Positions 7,969-16,883 are shown, counted from the first letter of the stretch. The stretch is DNA of 64,000 nucleotides from Prolixibacteraceae bacterium (GCA_019856515.1 CP082230.1:3162001-3226000); one strand, 5' to 3'. A program made the numbers and translations. The notes: generated by a model from the letters alone, not told the origin.

Positions 7969-8613
7969 TGTTTCCACCTGACCTTTTTACAAGAAAATGC
8001 AACATCTAAACAACAATGTATCTGCTACTTGTCCATTTAAAGGCAGAATGAATGGCAATCTTATTAAAATAGCTCAACAAAAAAACAGTCGTTTTTACAA
8101 AATAATTGAAACGTTTTTTTTATTTAAATCTTTAAATTGAATATCAAAGTTGAACATTATTGGGTAAACTATCCTCCCATGACAAGCAAGAATGTAAACG
8201 AGTATTACTAAATGAGAGGGTAATGGCAACATATATTTAATAGGTAAAAAGTCATGTTCATCAACAAAAAATGGAGTTTCATGTAAAAAATTGACCAATA
8301 AAATTGTCATATTCTATATTTGAAAAAGCAAACGATGTTGGTTGTGAATAAATTTAAAATGTTGCTTTTCCTTACAAATAAAAGCTTCATCATAAGCAAC
8401 CAAATCAAACTCTTTTAACCTAATACTCTTACTCTTTGATTTTAATAAACTGTTATTCGTAACAGTGAAAGGGAGCATTCTGATGAGTGCTCCCTTTTAT
8501 TTTTACTCTATTTAATTCATTAGATGTTTCAATGATACATAATATTTGACAACAAAAAATATACCTTTGTATCTGCACATCATGACATCATTACAATAAA
8601 AACAAATTTTAAA
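7969..8613. other. Gene-free stretch before the glycine-zipper lipoprotein
   Basis: About 640 bp with only short ORFs that lack family resemblance. It contains the hairpin at 8466-8506 and, at 8562-8569, TACCTTTG, a -7 promoter element 45 bp before the lipoprotein start at 8614. A TTTG lies 13 bp upstream of that element, closer than the usual 19. Nothing else is recognised. Confidence 0.5.
8466..8506 (+). terminator. Rho-independent terminator with no gene upstream on the same strand
   Basis: AAAGGGAGCA and TGCTCCCTTT pair around a 10-nt loop, followed by TTATTTTTA. No plus-strand gene ends within 2 kb upstream, so it may close a short untranslated transcript in 8050-8470 or may act for a lost gene. 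Confidence 0.65.
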
Positions 8614-9414
8614 ATGAAGAAATTCGCACTTTATCTTGTATTGTTTGCAGGTCTTACATACTCATGTAAAAACAAGCAAAAAACTAATAATGAAGAGGTA
8701 ACGCAAGAGGCTACAGAGATTACTGAAGAGGCTGAAACTGCAGAAGTAGCAACAAAAACTGTAGAAGTTAAAAAAGAGCCCGTAATCGAAAAAAAGAAGC
8801 CAGCTAAAAAAGTAGTTAAAAAGCAACCGGTTGCTCCAGTAGAGAAAAAAAAGGTTGCTGTTAAAGCTCCTGAAAAAAAAGATAAAACGATCACCTTAAA
8901 TGAAGGAACAAAGATCAAAACAACATCTGCTGCCGTAATTGACACGAAAGACCTTACTGAGGGACAAGAGATCCTTTTAAATATAAAAAAGGATGTCGTT
9001 GCATCTAATGGAATCGTTATTACGAGAGGATCGCAAGCAAAGGCAGTAGTTAAAGCCATTCAAAAAGAGAAAAAAATGAGTGGCGTTTCAAAACTAGACC
9101 TTGTTTTAACTCAAATTACAATCCAAGGGAAAAAGTATGCTGTTGGAAGTGATTTGCTACATTTTCAAGGAAAAAATAGAACATCAAACACTGCAATCAA
9201 AGCGGGTGTTGGTGCAGGTGTTGGTGCTGCTGTTGGTGCATTGGTTTCAAAGAAAAAAGGAAAAGGTGCTGCAATCGGTGCTGCAATCGGCGCTGTAGCA
9301 GGAGGAGCAACAAATGCTATTGCTAAGAAAAAATCATTAGTTCTAGACGAACATACAGAAATGATCTTCACCCTATCAAAAGTATTGAAGTTCCAATTTA
9401 AAGAGAACTACTAA
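8614..9414 (+). CDS. Glycine-zipper lipoprotein with Lys/Glu/Ala-rich linker
   Basis: 266 residues. The N-terminus MKKFALYLVLFAGLTYSC is a lipoprotein signal with Cys18. Residues 20-95 form a low-complexity Lys/Glu/Val/Pro linker. A folded part around 95-180 follows (NIKKDVVASNGIVITRGSQAK has the look of a small beta domain). A glycine zipper comes after it at about 195-230 (AGVGAGVGAAVGALVSKKKG and AAIGAAIGAVAGG), which suggests membrane insertion. Function unknown. It is probably periplasm-facing, anchored to the inner or outer membrane, with the linker spanning toward peptidoglycan. It is monocistronic, with a terminator at 9607. Confidence 0.8.
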   Translation: MKKFALYLVLFAGLTYSCKNKQKTNNEEVTQEATEITEEAETAEVATKTVEVKKEPVIEKKKPAKKVVKKQPVAPVEKKKVAVKAPEKKDKTITLNEGTKIKTTSAAVIDTKDLTEGQEILLNIKKDVVASNGIVITRGSQAKAVVKAIQKEKKMSGVSKLDLVLTQITIQGKKYAVGSDLLHFQGKNRTSNTAIKAGVGAGVGAAVGALVSKKKGKGAAIGAAIGAVAGGATNAIAKKKSLVLDEHTEMIFTLSKVLKFQFKENY

Positions 9415-9428
9415 ATATACTTATCCCG

Positions 9429-9592
9429 ATATAATTATGAAATGATATCCAAAACTTATTGTTATATTTTGTTTAGACATGGTACAAAATGGAAGCATCG
9501 CTTTCCTACGGTCATATCTTTTAACGAAGGATAAACAAACAATAACAACAGCAAAGATATAGCCCATTTCATGATTTAATTGGTATTATATC
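9429..9592. repeat. Dispersed intergenic repeat (copy A), with inverted ends
   Basis: The segment 9465-9592 resembles 40678-40808 over about 130 bp. Shared blocks include ATTTTGTTTAG, AAATGGAAxCAxCGCTTT, AAGGATAAACAA, and CATTTCATGATTTxATTTGG with TAT at the end. The left end (ATAATTATGAAATGATATCC, 9431-9450) is an inverted version of the right end, so the element is MITE-like. A further end-like piece is at 41628-41655. No coding capacity. Confidence 0.55.
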
Positions 9593-9606
9593 CCCAATTA
9601 AATTTG

Positions 9607-9655
9607 AAGGTTCGTTTAATTAAGGTGATTTTACCTTAATTAACGAACCTTTTTA
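9607..9655 (+). terminator. Strong intrinsic terminator after the glycine-zipper lipoprotein
   Basis: A 20-bp stem (arms 9607-9626 and 9633-9652) with a 6-nt loop, followed by a run of T. The stem begins AAGGTTCG and its mate ends CGAACCTT. Confidence 0.85.
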
Positions 9656-9700
9656 CATTCTTATTTGTGTTATTGGTATGTACACCAACACAATGAAGTT

Positions 9701-10135
9701 ATGAAATATATGTTTTTATTTATCATTGGGATCTTCTCTTTGATGACCTTAAATGCACAGACAAAGGTTGAAGACAATACAACTTCTAGTCCTGCTCTCA
9801 TAATTGAAGTCAAAGACTTTGACGAACAAAAGCCCATAGAAAAACTTCGTATTCGTCTCTCTAATCTAATTGCGATACAAAACAAATGGCAATTTCTTGA
9901 CGAACAAGTAACAAATAGAGAAGGGGTAATAAATCAATGGGACAATACAGAAATAAACGGATTAATCGAACTAAAAATCTATATCGCTGATTTTTTTAGA
10001 CAACGGAATGAAGAATCTATCTTCCCATATATTATCATCCATATTTATAAAGAGAAATTGAAATCAAACAGATTAAAAATATTGATTTCAAAAGATGCCT
10101 ATAGTATTGAACAGCAAAATATCACGAGCGAATAA
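9701..10135 (+). CDS. Exported transthyretin-like (HIUase-fold) protein
   Basis: 144 residues from ATG 9701, with signal peptide MKYMFLFIIGIFSLMTLNAQ. The mature part follows the transthyretin/5-hydroxyisourate hydrolase pattern: LIIEVKDFDEQKPIEKLRIR, WQFLDEQVTNREGVI and LKIYIADFF, then FPYIIIHIYKE and ILISKDAYSIEQQ. The His of the first strand and the C-terminal YRGS needed for hydroxyisourate hydrolysis are not present. It is therefore probably a diverged binding or structural member rather than an enzyme of urate breakdown. An upstream in-frame ATG-like start at 9665 would spoil the signal peptide. It stands alone between two terminated units. Confidence 0.6.
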   Translation: MKYMFLFIIGIFSLMTLNAQTKVEDNTTSSPALIIEVKDFDEQKPIEKLRIRLSNLIAIQNKWQFLDEQVTNREGVINQWDNTEINGLIELKIYIADFFRQRNEESIFPYIIIHIYKEKLKSNRLKILISKDAYSIEQQNITSE

Positions 10136-10294
10136 AAAGATGCTCACATCTTAAATCCCTACAAATAGGGATGACATAACCCCCCTCTCCTGACACCCCT
10201 CAGGTCCATATAAAACTACAACACAACCATTTACATATAAAAACTACCGACTACAATTTTTCACATATATTAGGGATTGTAACTACTACTAAAA

Positions 10295-10373
10295 CCCTGT
10301 TTCTTTGATTCCCATATTATAGCTACCAAGATTATAATTTCTTAAGACCAAAGAAATCAAATAGAAAACAGGG
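10295..10373 (+). promoter_or_regulatory. Long-range inverted repeat just before the first porin gene
   Basis: CCCTGTTTCTTTGATT at 10295-10310 is mirrored by AATCAAATAGAAAACAGGG at 10355-10373. The arms enclose about 45 bp and the right arm ends 4 bp before the ATG at 10378. In RNA it would form a stem next to the start codon; in DNA it could be a regulator site. No Fur-box match was established. Confidence 0.45.
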
Positions 10374-10377
10374 AAAA

Positions 10378-11655
10378 ATGAAACAACTATCAATATTAAT
10401 GGTGTTAATCGTTACTTCGTTGTGCACATTTGCTCAAAATGGAAATGCGCCTGATGCTTTAACGTATTTACAATATGATAAAATCCGTATTGGGGGATAT
10501 GGTGAATTTCTTTACCAAAAGATGGATTATCATGCGGATCAGAATTCAAGTACAAATGGAGCCATTGCAGCCAACAGAGGGTTAGTGGATATCCCTAGGG
10601 CAGTTTTCTCTTTTGAATATAAGTTTACTCCCTCTATCGAATTTGTCACAGAAATAGAGTTTGAACACCTTGGAACAGGTTCTGCATTAGAGATGGAATA
10701 CGAAGAGGCTGGAGAGTATGAAAAAGAGGTAGAAAAAGGAGGAGAGGTGATGCTAGAACAAGTTCATATCACTAAGACATTTGCTCCATGGTTTCGTGTA
10801 AGAGCTGGACATATGATTGTTCCAGTCGGAAACACCAACCAACGCCACCTTCCACATCAATTTTTCGGAACAGTAAGACCAGAGTCTGAAACTGCTATTT
10901 TACCTTCAACTTGGCATGAAACGGGCATCGCTATATTAGGAGCATACAGAAAATGGAGTTATCAACTTCAAGTCGTATCAGGTCTCACAGCGAATGGCTT
11001 CGACCGTAAGGGCTGGATCAAAAATGGAAATCAAAAGATGATGGAAACCACCATCATGACCTCTCCCGCGTACGTAGCAAGATTAGAAAGTAGACACATC
11101 AAAAACTTAATTCTAGGTGCTTCATTCTACACTGGAAATACCACAAAGAATACGCTTAAACCTGAATTTTTTAAAGATGATGAAAAAGGGAATGTACGCA
11201 TTACATCCGCAGACTTCACTTTCAATAATAATAAGTTCATCGCCAGAGGTAACTTCCTCTATGGAAATCTTGAAAACGCAGGAAAAATCACGTTAGTTAA
11301 TTCAGGTATTTCAAGTAAGAGTCAGTTCAAGAGAACTCCCGTAGCAAGGAATGCTATGGCTTGGTCTATAGAGGCTGGAGTTAACCTTTTCGGTTGGGGT
11401 AAAGCGCGCCCATCGAAACTTATTCCATTCGCAAGGTATGAGAAATTTGATAGCATGTTTAAAACAGACCCAGGCATTACGAAAGATGAAAGATGTAATC
11501 GAACAAAATGGAGTGTAGGAGTTAACTACTTTTTAACACCAACAGTTGGTCTTAAGATGGATTATGCCCAGCGATCATTCGGAAATGAAAATCTTAGAAA
11601 AGAGAACACTTTTGGAGTAGCCATAGTCTACTCTGGCTGGTTCTTCTCAAAATAA
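10378..11655 (+). CDS. Outer-membrane porin (OprO/OprP-like beta-barrel)
   Basis: 425 residues with a signal peptide (MKQLSILMVLIVTSLCTFAQ). The mature region has alternating hydrophobic strands typical of a 16-strand porin: IRIGGYGEFLYQKMDY at the start, WFRVRAGHMIVPVGNTNQRH (the conserved PxGxxN region of phosphate-selective-like porins), and a final strand ending WFF. It should form a channel in the outer membrane. It heads a co-directional cluster with an imelysin, a di-heme oxidoreductase and a TonB receptor, suggesting a role in metal or anion entry. The acidic insertion EMEYEEAGEYEKEVEKGG (about 104-121) may be an extracellular or pore-lining loop. The substrate is unknown. Confidence 0.75.
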   Translation: MKQLSILMVLIVTSLCTFAQNGNAPDALTYLQYDKIRIGGYGEFLYQKMDYHADQNSSTNGAIAANRGLVDIPRAVFSFEYKFTPSIEFVTEIEFEHLGTGSALEMEYEEAGEYEKEVEKGGEVMLEQVHITKTFAPWFRVRAGHMIVPVGNTNQRHLPHQFFGTVRPESETAILPSTWHETGIAILGAYRKWSYQLQVVSGLTANGFDRKGWIKNGNQKMMETTIMTSPAYVARLESRHIKNLILGASFYTGNTTKNTLKPEFFKDDEKGNVRITSADFTFNNNKFIARGNFLYGNLENAGKITLVNSGISSKSQFKRTPVARNAMAWSIEAGVNLFGWGKARPSKLIPFARYEKFDSMFKTDPGITKDERCNRTKWSVGVNYFLTPTVGLKMDYAQRSFGNENLRKENTFGVAIVYSGWFFSK

Positions 11656-11777
11656 TAAAAATCTATTTGGTTATAGTTTAGGTGAAGAGGGCTACACTTC
11701 AATCCGCAACAGAAGTGTAGCCACACCATTTTGTAATCAAATAAATTCAATTACACTTATCAACTACAAATATAATC

Positions 11778-12890
11778 ATGAAAAAATTAATTCAACTAGC
11801 CTTTGTTGCTTTAGCGATAATTGCTACAAGTTGTGAAAAAAAAGACGACACAACTTTAGAACAGACTAATACTGATATTTACGGTGGAATTCTTGACTCC
11901 TACGTTAATAAAACAGTTATTCCGACTTACAAAGGAATGAAGGACAACTCCAAAGACTTATTAACAAAGGTAAAAGCACTTCAAACAAACAAGACCGACG
12001 CAAATGTCGTTGAAGCATGTAAAGCTTGGCAGGCTACAAGAAAATATTGGGAACAAAGTGAGGCTTTCCTTTTTGGACCTGCTGATGAACGAAACCTAGA
12101 CCCATATTTAGATTCATGGCCACTTGATTTAACACAACTAGAGCAAGTATTGGCTAGTAATGAAACTTTATCGGCTTCAAATATCAGTGATACTAAAGGT
12201 GCTCAACTTCGAGGATTTCACACCATTGAATATCTAATGTTCCGTAAAGGGAAAGCACGTGCTGCAGCAGAAATTACAGCAAGAGAGATGGAATACCTTT
12301 CAGGAGTGACTGAAGTACTTCGTAATGAGTGTGTCCTTCTTTATTCAAGTTGGGCAGGAGCAGAAAAAGGAACCAATGATGCAGAGATTCTTGAAGGAAT
12401 AGACAAGTCTATCAGTGTACCTTACGGACCAAGTTTTGTCAAATCAGGAAAAGTTGGTGGAGCATACCCTATTCAAGTATCAGCAGTAGACCAGATTCTT
12501 CAAGGAATTCTAGATATTGCGGACGAAGTTGGAAATCAAAAGTTAGGCTCACCACACAAAAGTGGAAACCCTCTTGATGTAGAGTCTTGGTACAGTTGGA
12601 ATTCATTACTTGATTTCCAAGATAATGTTCGTAGTATAAAGCACTCATATATTGGTGGTATTGATGCGAAAAACACAGGTGCTTCTCTATCTGATATCGT
12701 GAAAAAGAAAAATCCCGAATTGGATAAAAAGGTTCTTGAGAATATTGAACTCGCAATTAGTAAAATAGGTGCAATACCAAGCCCATTTAGAAATAACCTT
12801 ACAGCAAACGAAGTTACTGTAGCAATGGAACAACTTAATGCATTGAACGATATCTTCACAAAAGAGGTTCGTCCAATCTTTGTTAAGTAA
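11778..12890 (+). CDS. Imelysin-family lipoprotein (EfeO/IrpA-like, iron-regulated)
   Basis: 370 residues. Lipoprotein signal MKKLIQLAFVALAIIATSC with Cys19. The all-helical imelysin domain (peptidase M75 in older naming) covers about 35-365 and contains the signature GFHTIEYLMF at 146-155, with the HxxE pair His148/Glu151. Known relatives bind iron in the periplasm and are induced in iron limitation; protease activity is doubtful. The next gene is a di-heme oxidoreductase, and the same COG3487-COG3488 pairing is known in proteobacteria. The gene is followed by its own terminator-like hairpin at 12900. Start, length and family are clear. Confidence 0.9.
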   Translation: MKKLIQLAFVALAIIATSCEKKDDTTLEQTNTDIYGGILDSYVNKTVIPTYKGMKDNSKDLLTKVKALQTNKTDANVVEACKAWQATRKYWEQSEAFLFGPADERNLDPYLDSWPLDLTQLEQVLASNETLSASNISDTKGAQLRGFHTIEYLMFRKGKARAAAEITAREMEYLSGVTEVLRNECVLLYSSWAGAEKGTNDAEILEGIDKSISVPYGPSFVKSGKVGGAYPIQVSAVDQILQGILDIADEVGNQKLGSPHKSGNPLDVESWYSWNSLLDFQDNVRSIKHSYIGGIDAKNTGASLSDIVKKKNPELDKKVLENIELAISKIGAIPSPFRNNLTANEVTVAMEQLNALNDIFTKEVRPIFVK

Positions 12891-12899
12891 TAACATAAA

Positions 12900-12937
12900 C
12901 CACTTAAAGAGTCTGGGACGCTTTAAGTGGTTTTATT
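12900..12937 (+). terminator. Hairpin between imelysin and di-heme oxidoreductase genes
   Basis: CCACTTAAAG (12900-12909) pairs with CTTTAAGTGG (12921-12930), followed by TTTTATT. It may end or attenuate transcription before the next gene. It also shows that a GTG at 12927 inside the stem is not a likely start. Confidence 0.75.
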
Positions 12938-12953
12938 AAAACTCTATAGCCAA

Positions 12954-14363
12954 ATGTTACAAAACTACTTCAAGATTATGCTTTTCGCACTCATACTACT
13001 CTCATGCGAAAGGGATGCAAACAAAGATGTCACCAAACCGGATATTAATAGTACGGTGAAAATGGCATCTGCAAGAGAATTGTCGGCTGGAGTATCTACG
13101 ATCTTTACTGCGACAAGTAAAGCATACGACACCAATGCCGACTGGGCTTCAGGTAAGCTATATGATCGATTTCTTGATGGGGATGCACTCTATGACGACC
13201 CGCGAGATACGAGCGACGACCCACGTACAGGAGGACGAGGACCTCTATTCTGTGGAACATCATGTGGAAGTTGTCATAACAACAGTGGACGAACCAAATC
13301 TTCACTTATTAGAGATGGCGGAACAGGACCAGGTGACTTCTCTTCATTTCTTACATTTTTCAGAACACCTAATGATCAATACCATCGTAACTATGGTAGG
13401 GTTCTTCATGATCACGCGGTATATGGAATGAAACCTGAAGGTAAAGTACATGTAGAATATACAGAAGAGAAACATAAACTTCCAGATGGAACTGAATACT
13501 CTCTTCGAGTTCCTCGTTATTGGATTACAGACTTCTATGCTGAAGACATTGACATGAGTCAAGTGGAGATGACCGTAAGAACCCCATTACGTCATGTAGG
13601 AATGGGACAGATTATGGCATTGGACTTAGATGAAATTAGATCTTTAGAAAAGAAGCAATATCCAGAATATGGAATATCGGGAGAGATCAACTGGGTTTTT
13701 GAACGAGGAAAAAAACAAATCGGTTTAACAGGACATAAAGCACATCATGCCGACTTAACTGTTGAATTAGGATTCCTCTCTGATATGGGGATTACAAATC
13801 ATCGTTACCCTCTTGAGATTGCTTATGGTCAGCCTCAAGTAACAGGAGAACAACGAATAGAAATATCCTCTGACGACATGGCTGATGTAGATCTTTATCT
13901 CCACTGTTTGGGGGTACCCTCTCGACGAAATATTAATAGCGAAATGGTCAAGTATGGAGAGAAGATGTTTCGAAAAGCGAAATGTCACCTTTGTCATGTA
14001 GAGACACTACATACAAGACCTGAAGGAGCAACTCTAATTGACGGAACCAATCTTCCATGGTTAGGAGGACAAACCATTCATCCATACTCAGACTTCTTAG
14101 TTCACGACATGGGACCGAAGTTAGGAGATGACTTTTCTCAGTATAATGCTTCTGGAGATGAATGGAGAACGACTCCTTTATGGGGAGGAGGACTACAAAA
14201 AATTGTTAATGGTCATACAGATATGCTTCATGATGGACGAGCAAGAAACGTATTAGAGGCCATTATGTGGCATGGAGGAGAAGGAGATGTCTCACGACAG
14301 ATATTCTCTAACATGAATACAGATGACCGTCAATCACTAATTGCTTTTGTCAATTCTCTTTAA
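12954..14363 (+). CDS. Di-heme oxidoreductase (COG3488, DHOR/DUF1111) lipoprotein
   Basis: 469 residues from ATG 12954. A lipoprotein-like signal ends LILLSC. Two c-type haem sites are visible: CGSCH at residues 104-108 and CHLCH at 344-348. Other family blocks are TPLRHVGMGQIMALDLDEI, DLYLHCLGVPSRR, MGPKLGDDF, TPLWGGG and MLHDGRARNVLEAIMWHGGE. This family resembles bacterial cytochrome c peroxidases and is paired with imelysins in iron-responsive loci; it probably oxidises or reduces periplasmic metal or thiols. The alternative start at 12978 would also give a lipoprotein signal; 12927 is unlikely because it lies in a hairpin. Confidence 0.88.
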   Translation: MLQNYFKIMLFALILLSCERDANKDVTKPDINSTVKMASARELSAGVSTIFTATSKAYDTNADWASGKLYDRFLDGDALYDDPRDTSDDPRTGGRGPLFCGTSCGSCHNNSGRTKSSLIRDGGTGPGDFSSFLTFFRTPNDQYHRNYGRVLHDHAVYGMKPEGKVHVEYTEEKHKLPDGTEYSLRVPRYWITDFYAEDIDMSQVEMTVRTPLRHVGMGQIMALDLDEIRSLEKKQYPEYGISGEINWVFERGKKQIGLTGHKAHHADLTVELGFLSDMGITNHRYPLEIAYGQPQVTGEQRIEISSDDMADVDLYLHCLGVPSRRNINSEMVKYGEKMFRKAKCHLCHVETLHTRPEGATLIDGTNLPWLGGQTIHPYSDFLVHDMGPKLGDDFSQYNASGDEWRTTPLWGGGLQKIVNGHTDMLHDGRARNVLEAIMWHGGEGDVSRQIFSNMNTDDRQSLIAFVNSL

Positions 14364-14407
14364 AATGTAATTTAGTAAAATAAATAAACAATGAAAATAC
14401 AACAAAG

Positions 14408-15598
14408 ATGAAAAGAGAAAGCAATATGTTGCCAGTAATGTGGAATAAAAGGAGTGATAAATGTCAAATGTCAATCTCTACTTTTACAAAAGAGAGGACA
14501 TCTGAACACCACATGATGATAACCCCTCGTGGTATTAACAACTTCTACGAGCAGTATCAAGTTCTTAAAGAAGCACTACTGTCATTTATTCTTGAAAGAG
14601 GGAAAAAGAACTGTCATCTTGTATTTCAACGTATTTTCTTTAGTGATATCACCAATCAAAGTGAAATCATCACTGATGTAGACATGCTAAAAGACAATGG
14701 TATTGAATCAACCATTTCATGGGTACAACAACCTCCATTGAATCATGTTAAGTGTACTCTATATGCCTACCTTATCGAGACGGAAGAAGAGATGGTTATC
14801 GATCACTCTAATGCACCTCATCATACAGAGATTCACAAGGGAGCTTATAGCCATCTATGGAGTGGTAAATTGGTTTCTCAAGATAACGGAAGTTCATACC
14901 AACAAACAGAGAATATTTTTGCTGAATACCATAAATTACTTGAGGGGAAAGGCTATCATTTTTCTGACATGTGTCATCGTACATGGCTTTATGTAAGGGA
15001 TGTAGACACCAACTATCAAGGAGTTGTAGAGGCAAGAAATGATTATTTCGATACCGTAGGATTGATTCCATCAAACCATTTTGTAACAAGTACAGGAATT
15101 GAAGGAAGAGATCTTGATGTAAAGAAAAATGTACTAATGGATGCTTATGCTGTCAAAGGACTTAGTAAAGATCAGGTAAGATACATTCAAGCATTAACTC
15201 ATCTAAATCCTACCCATGAATATGGTGTCCGATTTGAAAGAGGAACTGCTATCGAGTTCGGTGACCGTAAACATATTTACATCTCTGGAACTGCAAGTAT
15301 TGATAACAAAGGTGAGATCGTTCATCCCAACCATATCGTTCTACAAGCTGATAGAGCGATGGAGAATATCTCAGCATTGCTGAAAGAAGAGGAGGCAAGC
15401 CCAAATAATATCATGCAAATGATCATCTACTTAAGAGATGTGGCAGACTACTCAATTATTGAAACTTATTATAACGAACGCTATCCCAATACACCCAAAG
15501 TAATCGTACTAGCTCCTGTATGTAGACCAGGCTGGTTGATCGAGATTGAGTGTATTGCGATAAAGTCGATGAATAATCCGACTTTCGCAAATTTCTAA
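14408..15598 (+). CDS. Tandem RidA/YjgF-fold protein (FkbO/Hyg5 chorismatase-like)
   Basis: 396 residues, no signal peptide. The C-terminal part (about 290-390) is a RidA-type domain: YISGTASIDNKGEIV, ALLKEEEASPNNIMQMIIYL, YYNERYPNTPKVIVLAPVCR and GWLIEIECIAIK. The N-terminal half (about 35-200) has a similar alpha-beta pattern, as in FkbO/Hyg5-type chorismatases and their Bacteroidota relatives. CHRTWLYVRDVD and DYFDTVGLIP are shared with that group. It lies 44 bp after the oxidoreductase and 8 bp before the next porin, so it is in the operon. A role linked to a small aromatic or chelating metabolite is possible but unproven. It is a cytosolic protein in an otherwise exported set. Confidence 0.7.
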   Translation: MKRESNMLPVMWNKRSDKCQMSISTFTKERTSEHHMMITPRGINNFYEQYQVLKEALLSFILERGKKNCHLVFQRIFFSDITNQSEIITDVDMLKDNGIESTISWVQQPPLNHVKCTLYAYLIETEEEMVIDHSNAPHHTEIHKGAYSHLWSGKLVSQDNGSSYQQTENIFAEYHKLLEGKGYHFSDMCHRTWLYVRDVDTNYQGVVEARNDYFDTVGLIPSNHFVTSTGIEGRDLDVKKNVLMDAYAVKGLSKDQVRYIQALTHLNPTHEYGVRFERGTAIEFGDRKHIYISGTASIDNKGEIVHPNHIVLQADRAMENISALLKEEEASPNNIMQMIIYLRDVADYSIIETYYNERYPNTPKVIVLAPVCRPGWLIEIECIAIKSMNNPTFANF

Positions 15599-15606
15599 AC
15601 TAGAAC

Positions 15607-16824
15607 ATGAAGTATATATCACTTATATTGGCAGTTATGTTTATCCTAACTGCCAATGCACAAAACAATAAAACAAACGAGAGCTATATTGAGAACGATC
15701 TTATTTCACTGAATGGAAAAGATGGAATCTCTTTTAAAACGGGTGCAGGCGACTTCCTATTTAAGCCTTATGTTTTAATTCAAACCAGAGCTCAGTTCAA
15801 TTACTACGATGATGAAGGTCTAAGCCTAATGGACCAGGATAATGTTCTCAATTCTGGCTTTGCCATTCCATATGCATTAGTTGGTTTTGCTGGAACAGCA
15901 TTTAATAAAATCACCTATAATATTGCATTAAACACTGCGGCATCAGGTGCTGCACTACTTAATCAAGCATGGATTGATATCAACTTAAAGTCATCGATAC
16001 GATTTCGAGTCGGAAAATTCAAGACACCTTACAACCAAGCTTATCTTGTTCGTCTGGGACAAACACTCTTTCCTGTTCCACCCATGTCCATGCAAACGAC
16101 AGTTAATATGCCTTTCGGACTTAACAGTGTAAACCCTAAGATCGCAACAGGCTTCGATATTGGAGTACAAATGCACGGGTTGGTAAACAACGTTTGGGAC
16201 TATCGCATTGGTGTATTCAATGGCACAGGCATAGGAACGAATCAAGCCACGAAAACCTTAAGTGATGACTATAATATCCCATCACTGTTATACGCTGCAA
16301 GGTTGGCCTACATGCCATTAGGTCAGATGCCTCTTCATCAAGGAAGTCCAACTGATCTGCATAACCATAAAATGCTTTTCGCTCTCTCTGGATCTGCAAA
16401 TATTGAAGCGAATGCAGAAAGTAGCAATGACTACAGGACTGGAGTCGAATTTGCATATCTAAGAAACAAGTTATACTTCAATGCAGAAGCTTATACCATG
16501 ACCATGAACTATGTAGAGCGTCAAAAAACTGCGCCATTATATAGCTATTGGGGAGCATATGCACAAGCAGGTTACTTTATTGGAAAGAAACTACAACCAA
16601 CAGTACGCATTGATTTTATGGATAGAAATTCAACTAAAGTAAATGGAACACTCATGGCAAACTCTATTGGTTTAAATTATTTTATTCTCAATAATAATTT
16701 AAAGATACAGGCTTTCTATCGCCACCTCAGCAAAATGGGACATGATACCGAATTTGAAGCAAACGATGATGACAATGGACTCTCAGAACACCAAGCAATG
16801 GTTCAGTTACAGTTTTCATTCTAA
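15607..16824 (+). CDS. Phosphate-selective-porin-like outer-membrane protein
   Basis: 405 residues with signal peptide MKYISLILAVMFILTANAQ. Barrel strands are seen throughout. The region RFRVGKFKTPYNQAYLVRLG is the conserved porin O/P signature, and the last residues end in Phe (LQFSF), as barrel proteins do. It sits 8 bp after the RidA-fold gene, so it is co-transcribed. Together with the porin at 10378 it gives two channels in one locus. The substrate is not known; the context suggests metal complexes or anions. Confidence 0.8.
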   Translation: MKYISLILAVMFILTANAQNNKTNESYIENDLISLNGKDGISFKTGAGDFLFKPYVLIQTRAQFNYYDDEGLSLMDQDNVLNSGFAIPYALVGFAGTAFNKITYNIALNTAASGAALLNQAWIDINLKSSIRFRVGKFKTPYNQAYLVRLGQTLFPVPPMSMQTTVNMPFGLNSVNPKIATGFDIGVQMHGLVNNVWDYRIGVFNGTGIGTNQATKTLSDDYNIPSLLYAARLAYMPLGQMPLHQGSPTDLHNHKMLFALSGSANIEANAESSNDYRTGVEFAYLRNKLYFNAEAYTMTMNYVERQKTAPLYSYWGAYAQAGYFIGKKLQPTVRIDFMDRNSTKVNGTLMANSIGLNYFILNNNLKIQAFYRHLSKMGHDTEFEANDDDNGLSEHQAMVQLQFSF

Positions 16825-16841
16825 TCATTTTTCTTAAACTC

Positions 16842-16867
16842 TTACCCAAGCTTTACTGCTTGGGTAA
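16842..16867 (+). terminator. Hairpin between porin and cytochrome lipoprotein
   Basis: TTACCCAAGC (16842-16851) pairs perfectly with GCTTGGGTAA (16858-16867) around TTTACT. No long T run follows, so it may be an attenuator or an mRNA stabiliser rather than a full stop. The TTG at 16860 lies inside the stem. Confidence 0.65.
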
Positions 16868-16883
16868 ACCATTTATCTTCATC

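Noticed and set aside
7849..8310. Two short ORFs (7849-8040 plus, 8095-8310 minus)
   Set aside because: No start context, no recognisable protein features, AT-rich composition; the first overlaps the csp promoter.
8631..9371. Antisense ORFs over the glycine-zipper lipoprotein
   Set aside because: Low-complexity Ala/Phe/Thr translations that mirror the Lys/Ala/Gly-rich coding strand.
12469..12896. Three overlapping minus-strand ORFs at the end of the imelysin gene
   Set aside because: All antisense to a well-supported gene, mutually overlapping, with no recognisable motif.
13105..13997. Several ORFs within the di-heme oxidoreductase gene in other frames
   Set aside because: Shadows of a gene with two CxxCH sites and family motifs; none has its own support.
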